Source: Pseudomonas sp. N40(2020)
Lineage (GTDB): Bacteria; Pseudomonadota; Gammaproteobacteria; Pseudomonadales; Pseudomonadaceae
Assembly (NCBI RefSeq): GCF_014472415.1
Contig: NZ_JACSZV010000023.1
Location: 32,279-96,278, forward strand
Length of the DNA stretch: 64,000 nucleotides
Reading direction: 5' to 3'
A model generated the notes under the pieces. That model was given only the letters and a program-made list of their open reading frames with translations, was not told where the DNA came from and did no database searches. The position numbers were made by a program, and so were the translations under genes. Shown here piece by piece: positions 45,343 to 53,606 of the stretch (its first letter is position 1; every line of letters starts with the position of its first letter).

Positions 45343-45818
45343 GCAACACCTGTTGAGGAGGTAGATACCGGGAACACCGGCTTGTCTTGTACATATTTGA
45401 TGCCCGGATTGACCACCAGGTGGCCGTCGATCAAGGCTTTGGAACCGAGCAACAGGCGATAGCGCATGGACTTGCGGCAGGCGAGGGTGAACTCGATCGG
45501 CCAGACCCGATCACCCAGAGCCAGCGTCGTGCTGATCACATAGCGTTCCTGGGCATGGCCATTGGAGCTTTTAATGGTTTTGCGCGTCACCAGTGGCGCT
45601 TCACAGCGCCGGTGACGCAACTGCACCACCGTGCCCAGGTGCGCGGTAAAACGCACCCACTTCTCGCCGTCGCGTTCGAACGGCTCGATGTCGGTGGCAT
45701 GCAGGCTGGAGGTACTGGCACCGGTGTCGATTTTTGCTCGCAGGCCCGCGACTCCCAAATCCGGGAGCGCCACCCACTCGCGCAGACCGACAACGGTCAA
45801 ATGGTCAAATGTCTTCAA
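45339..45818 (-). CDS. rimB: RimB, retropepsin-like putative zinc/aspartic protease
   Basis: A ~159-residue protein of the 'ATP-dependent zinc protease' family (PF05618), whose fold and LRAKIDTGASTSSLHA motif are retropepsin-like (catalytic Asp in DTGA). The C-terminal LLLGSKALIDG also fits that fold. In SBW25 it modulates RimK activity. There is no ATG. I chose TTG 45818 (MKTFDHLTVVG), with GAG about 8 bases upstream. TTG 45830 (overlapping the preceding ORF as TTGA) and TTG 45839 are alternatives. Confidence 0.85.
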   Translation of the reverse strand: MKTFDHLTVVGLREWVALPDLGVAGLRAKIDTGASTSSLHATDIEPFERDGEKWVRFTAHLGTVVQLRHRRCEAPLVTRKTIKSSNGHAQERYVISTTLALGDRVWPIEFTLACRKSMRYRLLLGSKALIDGHLVVNPGIKYVQDKPVFPVSTSSTGVA

Positions 45819-45826
45819 AAAAATGC

Positions 45827-45955
45827 TCAACCGTGACAACCGATCAGCCCGCAGGGGCCGGATTTGCGGTATTCACGCAGAATAATGGGTAAAAGGCGAC
45901 AGATATCTACAGCCCGGAATACCAGCCCCTGAAGCAGGCGCCGGAATGCATGCAT
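45827..45955 (-). CDS. Small ORF ahead of rimB, possible RimA
   Basis: A 42-codon frame, ATG 45955 to TGA 45827, encoding an arginine- and leucine-rich amphipathic peptide starting MHAFRRLLQG and ending SGPCGLIGCHG with two cysteines near the tail. It lies immediately upstream of rimB, and its stop overlaps a candidate rimB TTG. Its position matches rimA in the rimABK operon described in P. fluorescens SBW25, but I cannot compare the sequences. The composition looks protein-like rather than random. Ribosome site is weak. Confidence 0.5.
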   Translation of the reverse strand: MHAFRRLLQGLVFRAVDICRLLPIILREYRKSGPCGLIGCHG

Positions 45956-46034
45956 TGTAATCCGGGATGCTGCAATTCATGGCACGACAGAAACGGTAGT
46001 ACAGTTCACCAATATTTCAGAATGAGGACATTCC

Positions 46035-46442
46035 ATGGCACAAAAAAGCGAAGAGGACGACAAGGTCCGTCTCGATAAGTGGCTATGGGCAGCGCGTTTT
46101 TATAAAACACGTGCCTTGGCCAAAGCAGCGATCGAGAGTGGCAAGGTGCATTGTCGAGGCGAGCGCTGCAAGCCTGGCAAAGAGCCACGCATCGGCGATG
46201 AATTCGAGATCCGCACCGGCTTCGAAGTGCGCACGGTGAGGGTCGAAGCCTTGTCGATCGTGCGTCGTGGCGCGCCTGAGGCACAGACGCTATATGCAGA
46301 AACCGAGGTGAGTGTTGAAAAACGCGAAGCGGCTGCGGCGATGCGCAAGGCGGGTGCGTTGGGCGTGAGCACCGACGGCAAGCCGAGCAAAAAACAGCGG
46401 CGGGATCTGTTTAAGTTTCGGGGTAACAGCAGCAGCGAGTAG
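46035..46442 (+). CDS. hslR: Ribosome-associated heat shock protein Hsp15
   Basis: A 135-residue S4-domain RNA-binding protein that rescues blocked 50S subunits carrying nascent chains. The S4 motif VRLDKWLWAARFYKTRALAK lies at residues ~11-30, followed by GKVHCRGERCKPG. A basic C-terminal tail (GKPSKKQRRDLFKFRG) contacts RNA. Divergent from the rim operon. Confidence 0.93.
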   Translation: MAQKSEEDDKVRLDKWLWAARFYKTRALAKAAIESGKVHCRGERCKPGKEPRIGDEFEIRTGFEVRTVRVEALSIVRRGAPEAQTLYAETEVSVEKREAAAAMRKAGALGVSTDGKPSKKQRRDLFKFRGNSSSE

Positions 46443-46455
46443 GGCGTCACTGCCT

Positions 46456-46519
46456 CTTCGCGAGCAGGCTCGCTCCCAAGAAGATTGCATTCCAATGTGG
46501 GAGCGAGCTTGCTCGCGAA
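46456..46519. repeat. REP pair
   Basis: Inverted copies of the GCGAGCAGGCTCGCTCCCA repeat between the convergent hslR and PAP2 genes. Confidence 0.85.
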
Positions 46520-46554
46520 TCAAGTGCGCGGCACCCGCCATGAACAACTCGATA

Positions 46555-47355
46555 TCAGGCGCTACGCATCACACTCATCCGCGAAACAACCGGCAGTTTG
46601 CCGAGCAGATTGAAAATCGGCGCCGTCACCTTCAGCCAGAAATTCGCCGCGTGATACGCAAACGGCGTGTAATAACCCCAGCCCAACGCCCACACCGCCA
46701 GCAACACACCGCCGATGTAATCGTCCTGACCCCAATGCGCGCCGGCCACCAGTCGCGGCAGCATGAACAGCAAGGTCAGACCCCAGATCGTCAGGAACTG
46801 GCCAGCCGTGCGGCTGAACACGCCCATGAACAGTGCCCAGATCAGCAACACCGAAGCGTGATCACCGGGGAAGCTCTGGCTCGAGCGATCCTTCAGCTCC
46901 CAGGTCTTCTCCAGATGTGGAAAGTAGTCGCTCAGGTGAACGGCGCCTTCAAGCACCATCGACGGGCTGCTGTGCTGCCAGTCCATGTGGTCGGCGAATT
47001 TGGAAAACAGTGCGCGGATCACCACCATCAACAGCAGGATCGAGAAAAAACCGAAAAATGCCCGACGTACATCAATCGCCTTGAACACCCAGTCGCCCTT
47101 GATCAGCAGCATCAGCAGAATCAGCCCGACCACAATGTCGAACGGGCGCAGACTTGCAATTGCCCAGATGTGGAGCCATATCGTGTTGCTGGCCAGCGGT
47201 GCATTGAGCGAGCGGAACAGCCACTCGTCGAAAATCACACACAGCGAGTTGCCCGTAGGCCATAACCAGAAAGCCAGTAGCGCTAATGGCACTACGTTGC
47301 ACAGAACCAGCCGGCCGAGGTTCCACCTTGATTGGAACAAACCCGGATTGTTCAT
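46555..47355 (-). CDS. PAP2-family membrane phosphatase
   Basis: A 266-residue inner-membrane phosphatase with about six transmembrane helices. The PAP2 signature is split as KDRSSQSFPGDHAS (~residues 151-164) and PRLVAGAHWGQDDYIGG (~195-211), giving the catalytic His pair. Relatives dephosphorylate lipid phosphates, undecaprenyl pyrophosphate or modify lipid A (LpxT/LpxE-like). The ATG at 47355 has GGGAGG upstream. The much longer open frame runs antisense to hslO and is not used. Confidence 0.88.
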   Translation of the reverse strand: MNNPGLFQSRWNLGRLVLCNVVPLALLAFWLWPTGNSLCVIFDEWLFRSLNAPLASNTIWLHIWAIASLRPFDIVVGLILLMLLIKGDWVFKAIDVRRAFFGFFSILLLMVVIRALFSKFADHMDWQHSSPSMVLEGAVHLSDYFPHLEKTWELKDRSSQSFPGDHASVLLIWALFMGVFSRTAGQFLTIWGLTLLFMLPRLVAGAHWGQDDYIGGVLLAVWALGWGYYTPFAYHAANFWLKVTAPIFNLLGKLPVVSRMSVMRSA

Positions 47356-47460
47356 AAAATGCCTCCCATGGCTAAGCAGTCGGCACCAAAAAGGGTGCCA
47401 AGAAACGCAAATTTTCACGTTTTGTAACCATTTTGTCATCACTTTCAGATACCCAGACCT

Positions 47461-48363
47461 ATGACCGACCTGACGGATACCGATTTCACCCAACGCTTCA
47501 TCTTCGATGACAGCGACACCCGCGGCGAACTGGTTGCGCTTGAGCGCAGCTACGCCGAAGTTCTTGCCAAACACCCGTACCCGGAACCGGTTGCGCAACT
47601 GCTGGGCGAATTGATGGCGGCCGCTTCTTTGCTGGTAGGCACTCTGAAGTTCGACGGGTTGCTGATTTTGCAGGCGCGTTCCGAAGGCCCGATCCCGATG
47701 TTGATGATCGAGTGCTCCAGCGAGCGTGAGATCCGTGGCCTGGCGCGTTACCACGCCGATCAGATCGCGGCAGATGCGACCCTCAGCGACTTGATGCCCA
47801 ACGGCGTCCTGGCCCTGACCGTCGACCCGACTGTCGGCCAGCGCTATCAGGGCATCGTCGACCTCGACGGCGAAACCCTGTCCGACTGTTTCACCAACTA
47901 TTTCGTCATGTCGCAACAGGTTGGCACCCGCTTCAAGCTGTTTGCCGACGGTCGTCGTGCCCGTGGTCTGCTGCTGCAACAACTGCCAGCCGATCGTCTG
48001 AAGGACGAAGAAGATCGCGCCGCCAGCTGGCAGCACATCACCGCGCTGGCCAGCACCCTGAGCGCCGATGAATTGTTGAGCCTGGACAACGAAACCGTGC
48101 TGCACCGTCTCTACCATGAAGAGCAAGTGCGCCTGTTTGATGTGCAGAACTTGCGCTTCCACTGCAGCTGCTCGCGGGAACGCTCGGGCACTGCGCTGGT
48201 CAGTCTGGGTCTGGAAGATGCGCAGGCGCTGGTGGCTGAACAGGGCGGCAAAGTCGAGATCGATTGCCAGTTCTGCAACGAACGTTACGAGTTTGATGCC
48301 GCCGATATCGCTCAATTGTTCGCTGGCGCAGGCGTCGACACCCCGTCAGATACCCGGCACTAA
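47461..48363 (+). CDS. hslO: Redox-activated chaperone Hsp33
   Basis: A 300-residue chaperone activated by oxidation. The zinc site is formed by CSC near residue 234 and CQFC near 269, both intact. The N-terminal domain starts TDFTQRFIFDDSDTRGELV. The short RNA and ribosome-associated neighbours (hslR) match a conserved heat/oxidative stress neighbourhood in Pseudomonas. Confidence 0.94.
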   Translation: MTDLTDTDFTQRFIFDDSDTRGELVALERSYAEVLAKHPYPEPVAQLLGELMAAASLLVGTLKFDGLLILQARSEGPIPMLMIECSSEREIRGLARYHADQIAADATLSDLMPNGVLALTVDPTVGQRYQGIVDLDGETLSDCFTNYFVMSQQVGTRFKLFADGRRARGLLLQQLPADRLKDEEDRAASWQHITALASTLSADELLSLDNETVLHRLYHEEQVRLFDVQNLRFHCSCSRERSGTALVSLGLEDAQALVAEQGGKVEIDCQFCNERYEFDAADIAQLFAGAGVDTPSDTRH

Positions 48364-48544
48364 AACGGTTCAGCGCAGGTAAATTCACTGCTCAACGACG
48401 TAATTACGCCGTTACGACGGGAGGACCCTACTCTTTTTGGGCTTTTCTGGCATAATCCGGCCCACTTTTTTCGCGGTAGTAGTGCACGACTTTCTACTAC
48501 AAAACGTTTGGAGCACACTCGGCCACTGGCCGACGGGGAACCTC

Positions 48545-50086
48545 ATGACGCAAGCCAATAACGCCGTGTACACCGATCTGAGTGTTGATGATCTGGTAAA
48601 AGAAGCCCTGAATCGCGGTGAGGGCGAGCTTGCCGATACCGGCGCTCTGGTAGTCCGCACCGGTCATCGTACCGGCCGTTCGCCAGTCGACCGTTTCATC
48701 GTTGAAGAGCCTTCCACCCAGGCCGCTATCGCCTGGGGCCCGATCAACCGCAAGTTCCCGGCCGACAAGTTCGATGCGCTGTGGGCTCGTGTCGAGGCGT
48801 TCAACAACGCGCAAGAGCACTTTGTTTCCCACGTTCATGTAGGTGCGGCCGAAGATCACTACCTGGCCGTGAAAATGACCACCCAGACTGCCTGGCAGAA
48901 CCTGTTCGGTCGTTGCCTGTTCATCAACCCGGCCCAGTACAACCCGGCTGGCCGTGAAGAATGGCAAGTGCTCAACGTGGCCAACTTCGAATGCGTGCCT
49001 GAGCGTGACGGCACCAACTCCGACGGTTGCGTGATCCTCAACTTCGCCCAGAAGAAAGTGCTGATCGCCGGCATGCGTTACGCCGGTGAAATGAAGAAAG
49101 CCATGTTCTCCGTGCAGAACTTCCTGCTGCCGGCCGCTGACGTGCTGCCAATGCACTGCGCCGCCAACATCGGCGAAGAAGGCGACGTGACCCTGTTCTT
49201 CGGTCTGTCGGGCACCGGTAAAACCACCCTGTCCGCCGACGAAAGCCGTTACCTGATCGGTGACGACGAACACGGCTGGGGCGAAGGCGTTGTCTTCAAC
49301 ATCGAAGGCGGCTGCTACGCCAAGTGCATCGACTTGTCCGAGAAGAACGAGCCGGTCATCTGGAAAGCCATCAAGCACGGCGCCGTGCTGGAAAACGTCG
49401 TCATCGACGACGCCAAGCACGCCGACTACGCCGATGTCAGCCTGACTCAGAACAGCCGCGCCGCGTACCCGCTGGAACACGTTGCCAAGCGTTCCGAGCA
49501 CAACCTGGGCGGCGAGCCAAACGCAGTGATCTTCCTGACCTGCGACCTGACCGGTGTTCTGCCGCCAGTGTCGATCCTCAACGAAGAACAAGCGGCCTAC
49601 CACTTCCTGTCCGGCTACACCGCTCTGGTGGGCTCGACTGAAATGGGTTCCGGCAGCGGCATCAAGTCGACCTTTTCCACCTGCTTCGGCGCACCGTTCT
49701 TCCCGCGTCCGGCTGGCGAATACGCAGAACTGCTGATCAAGCGCATCCGCGGCTTCGGCTCCAAGGTCTACCTGGTCAACACCGGCTGGACCGGCGGCGG
49801 CTACGGCGTCGGCAAACGCTTCAACATCCCGACCACCCGCGCAGTGATCGCAGCCATCCAGAGCGGCGCACTGATCGGTACCGCCACCGAGCACCTCGAC
49901 ACCATCAACCTCGACGTGCCACTGGCCGTACCGGGCGTTGAAACCAACCTGCTCAACCCACGCAACACCTGGGCTGACAAGGCTGCATACGACGAGGCTG
50001 CCAAGGCACTGGCCGGTCTGTTCATCGAGAACTTCAAGAAGTTCGAAGTGAGCGACGCGATCAAGGCTGCTGGGCCGAAGTTGTAA
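48545..50086 (+). CDS. pckA: ATP-dependent phosphoenolpyruvate carboxykinase
   Basis: A 513-residue cytosolic enzyme converting oxaloacetate and ATP to PEP and CO2 for gluconeogenesis. The kinase P-loop FFGLSGTGKTTLSAD is near residue 220, preceded by the substrate region RTGHRTGRSPVDRFIVEE. Metal-binding DDEHGWGEG follows, and a late motif YAELLIKRIRGFGSKVYLVNTGWTGG is also present. The ATG at 48545 follows GGGGAA. A strong terminator follows. Confidence 0.95.
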   Translation: MTQANNAVYTDLSVDDLVKEALNRGEGELADTGALVVRTGHRTGRSPVDRFIVEEPSTQAAIAWGPINRKFPADKFDALWARVEAFNNAQEHFVSHVHVGAAEDHYLAVKMTTQTAWQNLFGRCLFINPAQYNPAGREEWQVLNVANFECVPERDGTNSDGCVILNFAQKKVLIAGMRYAGEMKKAMFSVQNFLLPAADVLPMHCAANIGEEGDVTLFFGLSGTGKTTLSADESRYLIGDDEHGWGEGVVFNIEGGCYAKCIDLSEKNEPVIWKAIKHGAVLENVVIDDAKHADYADVSLTQNSRAAYPLEHVAKRSEHNLGGEPNAVIFLTCDLTGVLPPVSILNEEQAAYHFLSGYTALVGSTEMGSGSGIKSTFSTCFGAPFFPRPAGEYAELLIKRIRGFGSKVYLVNTGWTGGGYGVGKRFNIPTTRAVIAAIQSGALIGTATEHLDTINLDVPLAVPGVETNLLNPRNTWADKAAYDEAAKALAGLFIENFKKFEVSDAIKAAGPKL

Positions 50087-50105
50087 GACTTAGTTCTGGT
50101 GAGTG

Positions 50106-50135
50106 AAAAAGCCGCCTCTTGAGGGCGGCTTTTTT
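50106..50135 (+). terminator. Rho-independent terminator of pckA
   Basis: AAAAAGCCGCCTC-TTGA-GGGCGGCTTTTTT: an 8-bp GC stem followed by a T-run, 20 bases after the pckA stop. Confidence 0.93.
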
Positions 50136-50264
50136 GTGGGGGATGGGTTGGGTGTCATTATCAGATCAACTGCCATTATTCCCGCAGCGTTCGCGTTAAA
50201 CAGCCAGAATAATGCCACTTAAGTAGCCGCGAACTCTATACGCCGTTCTTCTTCTCTTCAGCCT

Positions 50265-50537
50265 TCATAGCCATTGCCGCCTGGTATGCAGTACTCGCAG
50301 CATCTCCACAGCATCAACTTTGATTGTGTAGATGATGTAGTAGTTTGGGGTGACAACCATTTCGCGGGTGCCTTGCGCGATACCTCTTTTGTATAAAACT
50401 GGCTGCTGGCGGACGCTTTCTCCCTTCGATTCGAAAAGCTCATCGAGCTTAATCGCTGCAGCGGGATTTTCCTGGCCGATACGCTCCATGATGTTTTCTC
50501 GGTCATCCAGCGCCTCTTGGCGCCAGACCAACCTCAT
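50265..50537 (-). CDS. ParE/RelE-family toxin
   Basis: A 90-residue toxin with the RelE/ParE fold: LVWRQEALDDRENIMERIGQ opening helix pair, KLDELFESKGESVRQQP, and the terminal strands REMVVTPNYYIIYTIKVDAVEMLRVLHTRRQW with the conserved basic/aromatic residues. Its ATG overlaps the antitoxin stop (TGATG). Relatives poison gyrase or cleave mRNA. Confidence 0.88.
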   Translation of the reverse strand: MRLVWRQEALDDRENIMERIGQENPAAAIKLDELFESKGESVRQQPVLYKRGIAQGTREMVVTPNYYIIYTIKVDAVEMLRVLHTRRQWL

Positions 50538-50980
50538 CAACGTACTCGCTGACGCAGAGCATCCCGCTTGGCGGCAAATATCCTGCGAGCGTCTTCATCG
50601 CTGACGCTGGGTCTTGGGTCATCAATGCTGATTTGTACCTGTTGCTTGACCCATTCTTCATATGCCGCAGCTTCATGAGCTTGTTTCATCGCTTCGGCGC
50701 GATCAGGGCGGGCATAGGTTTTTATCTGCAGAGGGTCATAGCTGGAGGCGTCCACATCGAAGTGATTGATACCTACTCCTTGCAGGTAGGTCACCAGTGT
50801 TTCGAACCGCTTGAACAGTCGCACCTGACCACTGCGTTGTGCTGCCAGTGAATATTCCTTGTTTCCTTGCTGAATCTGAATTGACCAGCCACCGGGTTTG
50901 GCGACGATATGTGCGCTACTGATCGAACCATTCTCAAACAATCGCGCGAGAGTACTGTGATCAACGGTTTCAGTGGTCAT
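50537..50980 (-). CDS. Antitoxin with an N-terminal extension
   Basis: A 147-residue antitoxin partner of the ParE/RelE-like toxin. The C-terminal ~45 residues (EEWVKQQVQISIDDPRPSVS then RRIFAAKRDALRQR) look like known ParE-partner antitoxins. The first ~95 residues form an additional domain (STLARLFENGSISSAHIVAK, VRLFKRFETLVTYLQGVGI), absent from the usual ~80-residue antitoxin. The ATG at 50980 has only a weak ribosome site. The frame continues to 51040. Confidence 0.75.
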   Translation of the reverse strand: MTTETVDHSTLARLFENGSISSAHIVAKPGGWSIQIQQGNKEYSLAAQRSGQVRLFKRFETLVTYLQGVGINHFDVDASSYDPLQIKTYARPDRAEAMKQAHEAAAYEEWVKQQVQISIDDPRPSVSDEDARRIFAAKRDALRQRVR

Positions 50981-51137
50981 GAAGGCGAGCTCTTGGTTGA
51001 ACAATGGCTCCCATCGTACGCAATCAATAATAGTTTGCAAAATTCAACTCCCGTGCTGGACGCCGGGTGCGCAGCATCCATGTTCTTTGGTCAGGCAGGC
51101 GCTAGTTGTTTGAGCGCGCATCTGCCTGAGATTGTTT

Positions 51138-51437
51138 TCAGGCTGGTGCTTTCCAATTGAGCATTTGCTGCTGCGCGACTTGCAGCAGGTCACAGCCATC
51201 CTGCGTCAGCAGATAGAGGGCGTGGGTGATGTGGGGGATGTCTTCGACGTCGGCTTGTTTGAAGCTGAGGCAGTAGAGGGTTTTTAGCAGGTCGCTTGAA
51301 GCGCGCAGACGCTGGACGGCGCATTCGAGGATGTCTTGCGGGTTGGCCGCTGTGTCGATGATCAGGGGCTTGGTGTCGGTGAGGTTGGATTCGAGTGGGC
51401 GGTAGCGATCGGTGGTGAACTGGGTCAATTTTTTCAT
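51138..51437 (-). CDS. Small helical protein, paralog of 53018-53314
   Basis: A 99-residue cytosolic protein of unknown function starting MKKLTQFTTDRYRPLES. The C-terminal half (LYCLSFKQADV, then ALYLLTQDGCDLLQVA) is highly similar to the protein at 53018-53314. The opening and size recall the DUF3077/DUF6124-like small proteins of Pseudomonas, but I cannot assign a family. The two copies flank the hydrolase gene. A long inverted-repeat element lies upstream. Confidence 0.7.
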   Translation of the reverse strand: MKKLTQFTTDRYRPLESNLTDTKPLIIDTAANPQDILECAVQRLRASSDLLKTLYCLSFKQADVEDIPHITHALYLLTQDGCDLLQVAQQQMLNWKAPA

Positions 51438-51801
51438 TGTTCTTCTCTCTATAGGCGTTCCAATAGCCGCCGCCATCATGACCAAACGATGGGAGGCGAC
51501 TGTGTTCGGGTTGGTCAACCAGAGAGAGAGAACTCCGTGTACGCCGAAGCGTCCCAAACACAGCCGCCATAAAGCATGCCGCACAATAGATGGCGGCAAG
51601 CATACAAGGGCATGCGCAGTTTCTCTCTCTCAATTTCAGGTGACCAAACCCGAGTCGCTGATTTGGCAGCGACAGTCACGACTATAGATTTGACTTACCA
51701 AGCCGCGATAGCCGGCAAGGGAGTCTGTGTTTGTAGGAACGGGACGAATACCGGATAGGGCATTGCTGTAGGATTTTTCGCCGGCTCACCGATCCTCGCC
51801 A
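51438..51801. other. 364-base intergenic region with a large inverted repeat
   Basis: No real gene; small frames here are repeat read-through. It holds the nested inverted-repeat element at 51507-51652 and the leader of the small gene at 51138-51437. Confidence 0.55.
51507..51652. repeat. Nested inverted-repeat element
   Basis: Outer arms of about 28-35 bases pair imperfectly (CGGGTT-GGTCA...GAGAGAGAGAACT with AGTTTCTCTCTCTC...TGACCAAACCCG). Inside, GCCGCCAT pairs with ATGGCGGC and GCATGCC with GGCATGC. The whole 146 bases could form one long structured RNA or a mobile palindromic element. Confidence 0.65.
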
Positions 51802-52929
51802 TCAACGAACATGCCGACTCGTCGCCACATCCAGCACGGTGGTGTTCAGCCCGGTTGCGGGGGTGTAAATCGTGCCTTTCACCGCTGAGAACTGGATGTC
51901 TCTGCCGCCCAGGGACACACGGCGTTCGCCCTGGTCCATTTCGGTGAAGTAGGTGTACGAACACTCTTCCATGGCCCGGTATTGTTCCTGGGCGTTGACG
52001 ATGGCGTCGGCGAGTTTGATCAGATCGGTTTTGCTCAGATTGAGGGTATTGCTCAGTGCGGTGCCCCAGCGCTTCAGGCATGTTTCGGCGAGGTGGCGGA
52101 CGACCAGACCGGGTTCGGCCAGCACTTTGGGGCCGCTGTTACCGTCAGCGGCGGCGTTGCCGACCAGGGTGGCGTGGCGGCCAGGCATCGGCAAGATAGT
52201 GGTCAGCGTGCCGGTGGCGGTTTGTGGAATGACGCAACTGAAGCCTGTGGAGCGTTCATCCCGCGCGTAGAAGCCGACGTATTCTTTAACGTTGGCGTTG
52301 AGTTTGACCCGATGCTCCTGAAAGTTGAAGGCGCCCGGAACCGGATCAATCGCGAGGATATTGACCGGAACGTGTTTCAGCGCACTGTCGGCGAACATGG
52401 TATTGGCCAACATGTGGCAACTGATGCCGCCGCGACTCCAGCCCACGAGGTTGACTTGAGTGGGAATTACACCGTCCTTACGGAACGTCTTGATTATTTG
52501 TTCCTGTAACTTTTGTTGACTAACGCTGCGATCACCGAAGTTATACTTGCGCCAGAACCACGAGCCTTCGACCTGGACATCTTCGATCGGAATGCCTGCT
52601 GCTTTCAGGCGGTTGTATTCCGTTTCGGTCAGTTGTTCGCGCTGCCAGGCGCACTTGCCTTTGATAACGTTCACTGCGTGTTGGACGTTCTCTTCCCAAC
52701 CTTTGCCGAACAGCGTGCCACTCAGGCCGTAGTCACCGGACTTGGCAAACAGTTCATCGGCCTGCAGGTTACTGGTGCCCGGGCCGTCGACGACGATCCA
52801 GTCGGCGAATTCCCGACCGGCGTGGTGCGACGCCAGCGTGGATACCAGTTCGCCGTTCCAATAGTTTGCATGGGTCGTGTCAAACTTGGTGGAGCCAGTA
52901 CCGCAAAAGAAAATAGTTAAAACAGTCAT
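51802..52929 (-). CDS. Alpha/beta-hydrolase, possible lipase-type effector
   Basis: A 375-residue protein starting MTVLTIFFCGTGSTKFD, without a signal peptide. The nucleophile elbow VNLVGWSRGGISCHMLAN places Ser at residue 165. Candidate triad partners are Asp195 in ILAIDPVPGAF and His252 in LPMPGRHATLVG. The GWSRGG elbow, the AxDPVPG turn and PGxH resemble DUF2235/T6SS lipase-type hydrolases rather than metabolic esterases. It is flanked on both sides, same strand, by paralogous small genes that might be immunity or accessory proteins. No Hcp, VgrG or PAAR gene is nearby. Role is inference. Confidence 0.65.
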   Translation of the reverse strand: MTVLTIFFCGTGSTKFDTTHANYWNGELVSTLASHHAGREFADWIVVDGPGTSNLQADELFAKSGDYGLSGTLFGKGWEENVQHAVNVIKGKCAWQREQLTETEYNRLKAAGIPIEDVQVEGSWFWRKYNFGDRSVSQQKLQEQIIKTFRKDGVIPTQVNLVGWSRGGISCHMLANTMFADSALKHVPVNILAIDPVPGAFNFQEHRVKLNANVKEYVGFYARDERSTGFSCVIPQTATGTLTTILPMPGRHATLVGNAAADGNSGPKVLAEPGLVVRHLAETCLKRWGTALSNTLNLSKTDLIKLADAIVNAQEQYRAMEECSYTYFTEMDQGERRVSLGGRDIQFSAVKGTIYTPATGLNTTVLDVATSRHVR

Positions 52930-53017
52930 GTTTTTTGCTCTTGTTTAATGAAAGAGCGATCAACTTAGTGAAGGATGTCTGGGTGGTATATAAGTTGGTT
53001 GTTTCCAGGTTTGTTGT

Positions 53018-53314
53018 TTAAGGAGTCTGCTGGCGGTGTGCGGCTTTCAATTTAGCAACTTCTAATAGTTCGCAGCCGTCTTGGGTCAATAAATAAAGCG
53101 CGGTGATGATGTTTGGAATATCTTTAACGTCCGCTTGTTTGAAACACATGCAGTAAAGAGTCTCCAGTAGATTGCCGGCGGCGCACAGACGTTGTTGAGC
53201 CGCATCCAGCAAGTCCTCATGGCAGGCGTCGGTGTCGATAACCAGCACCGGATTTTCGCCGTAGCTGGTTTTCAAACGGCGGTAGCGGTTGCTGGGTGGG
53301 TGCAGTGAGGTCAT
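53018..53314 (-). CDS. Small helical protein, paralog of 51138-51437
   Basis: A 98-residue protein of the same family as the gene at 51138-51437. They share SFKQADV/CFKQADV, DIP, ALYLLTQDGC and the middle ID(T)xAxxxDxLxxAxQRLxA pattern. The ATG at 53314 follows AAGGA. It sits 88 bases upstream of the hydrolase gene on the same strand, so co-transcription is likely. Confidence 0.7.
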   Translation of the reverse strand: MTSLHPPSNRYRRLKTSYGENPVLVIDTDACHEDLLDAAQQRLCAAGNLLETLYCMCFKQADVKDIPNIITALYLLTQDGCELLEVAKLKAAHRQQTP

Positions 53315-53606
53315 GGATTAAGGCTGTCCTTTTAAAAGTCGCTACAGTGCGATTCAGTCGCGCCGGTCACTATAGGAGGGCGTCGCGCGGTGGAACAAGA
53401 CAGCCGGGATGGACAGAGTTCGTAGGGGTTTTTCCTGGGTTCGGGCATTTGCCCTACGTGTTTTCATGGCGTTTTCAAGGCAAAACCCTTAGGCGGGAAG
53501 TTTCCTACGGGTTTGTCAGGCGCTTCCGAGCAAACCTCTGTATCTTGCGCGCCAGAATCTGTGGGACGTTTCCAAACGTCCGATACGCGCTTAAAGGGAA
53601 TTAGGT

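Noticed and set aside
47356..48315. N-terminal extension of the PAP2 gene frame
   Set aside because: The extension is antisense to hslO; the ATG at 47355 has a good ribosome site and the correct family length.
48497..49894. Minus-strand 465-codon frame opposite pckA
   Set aside because: Antisense shadow without domain signals.
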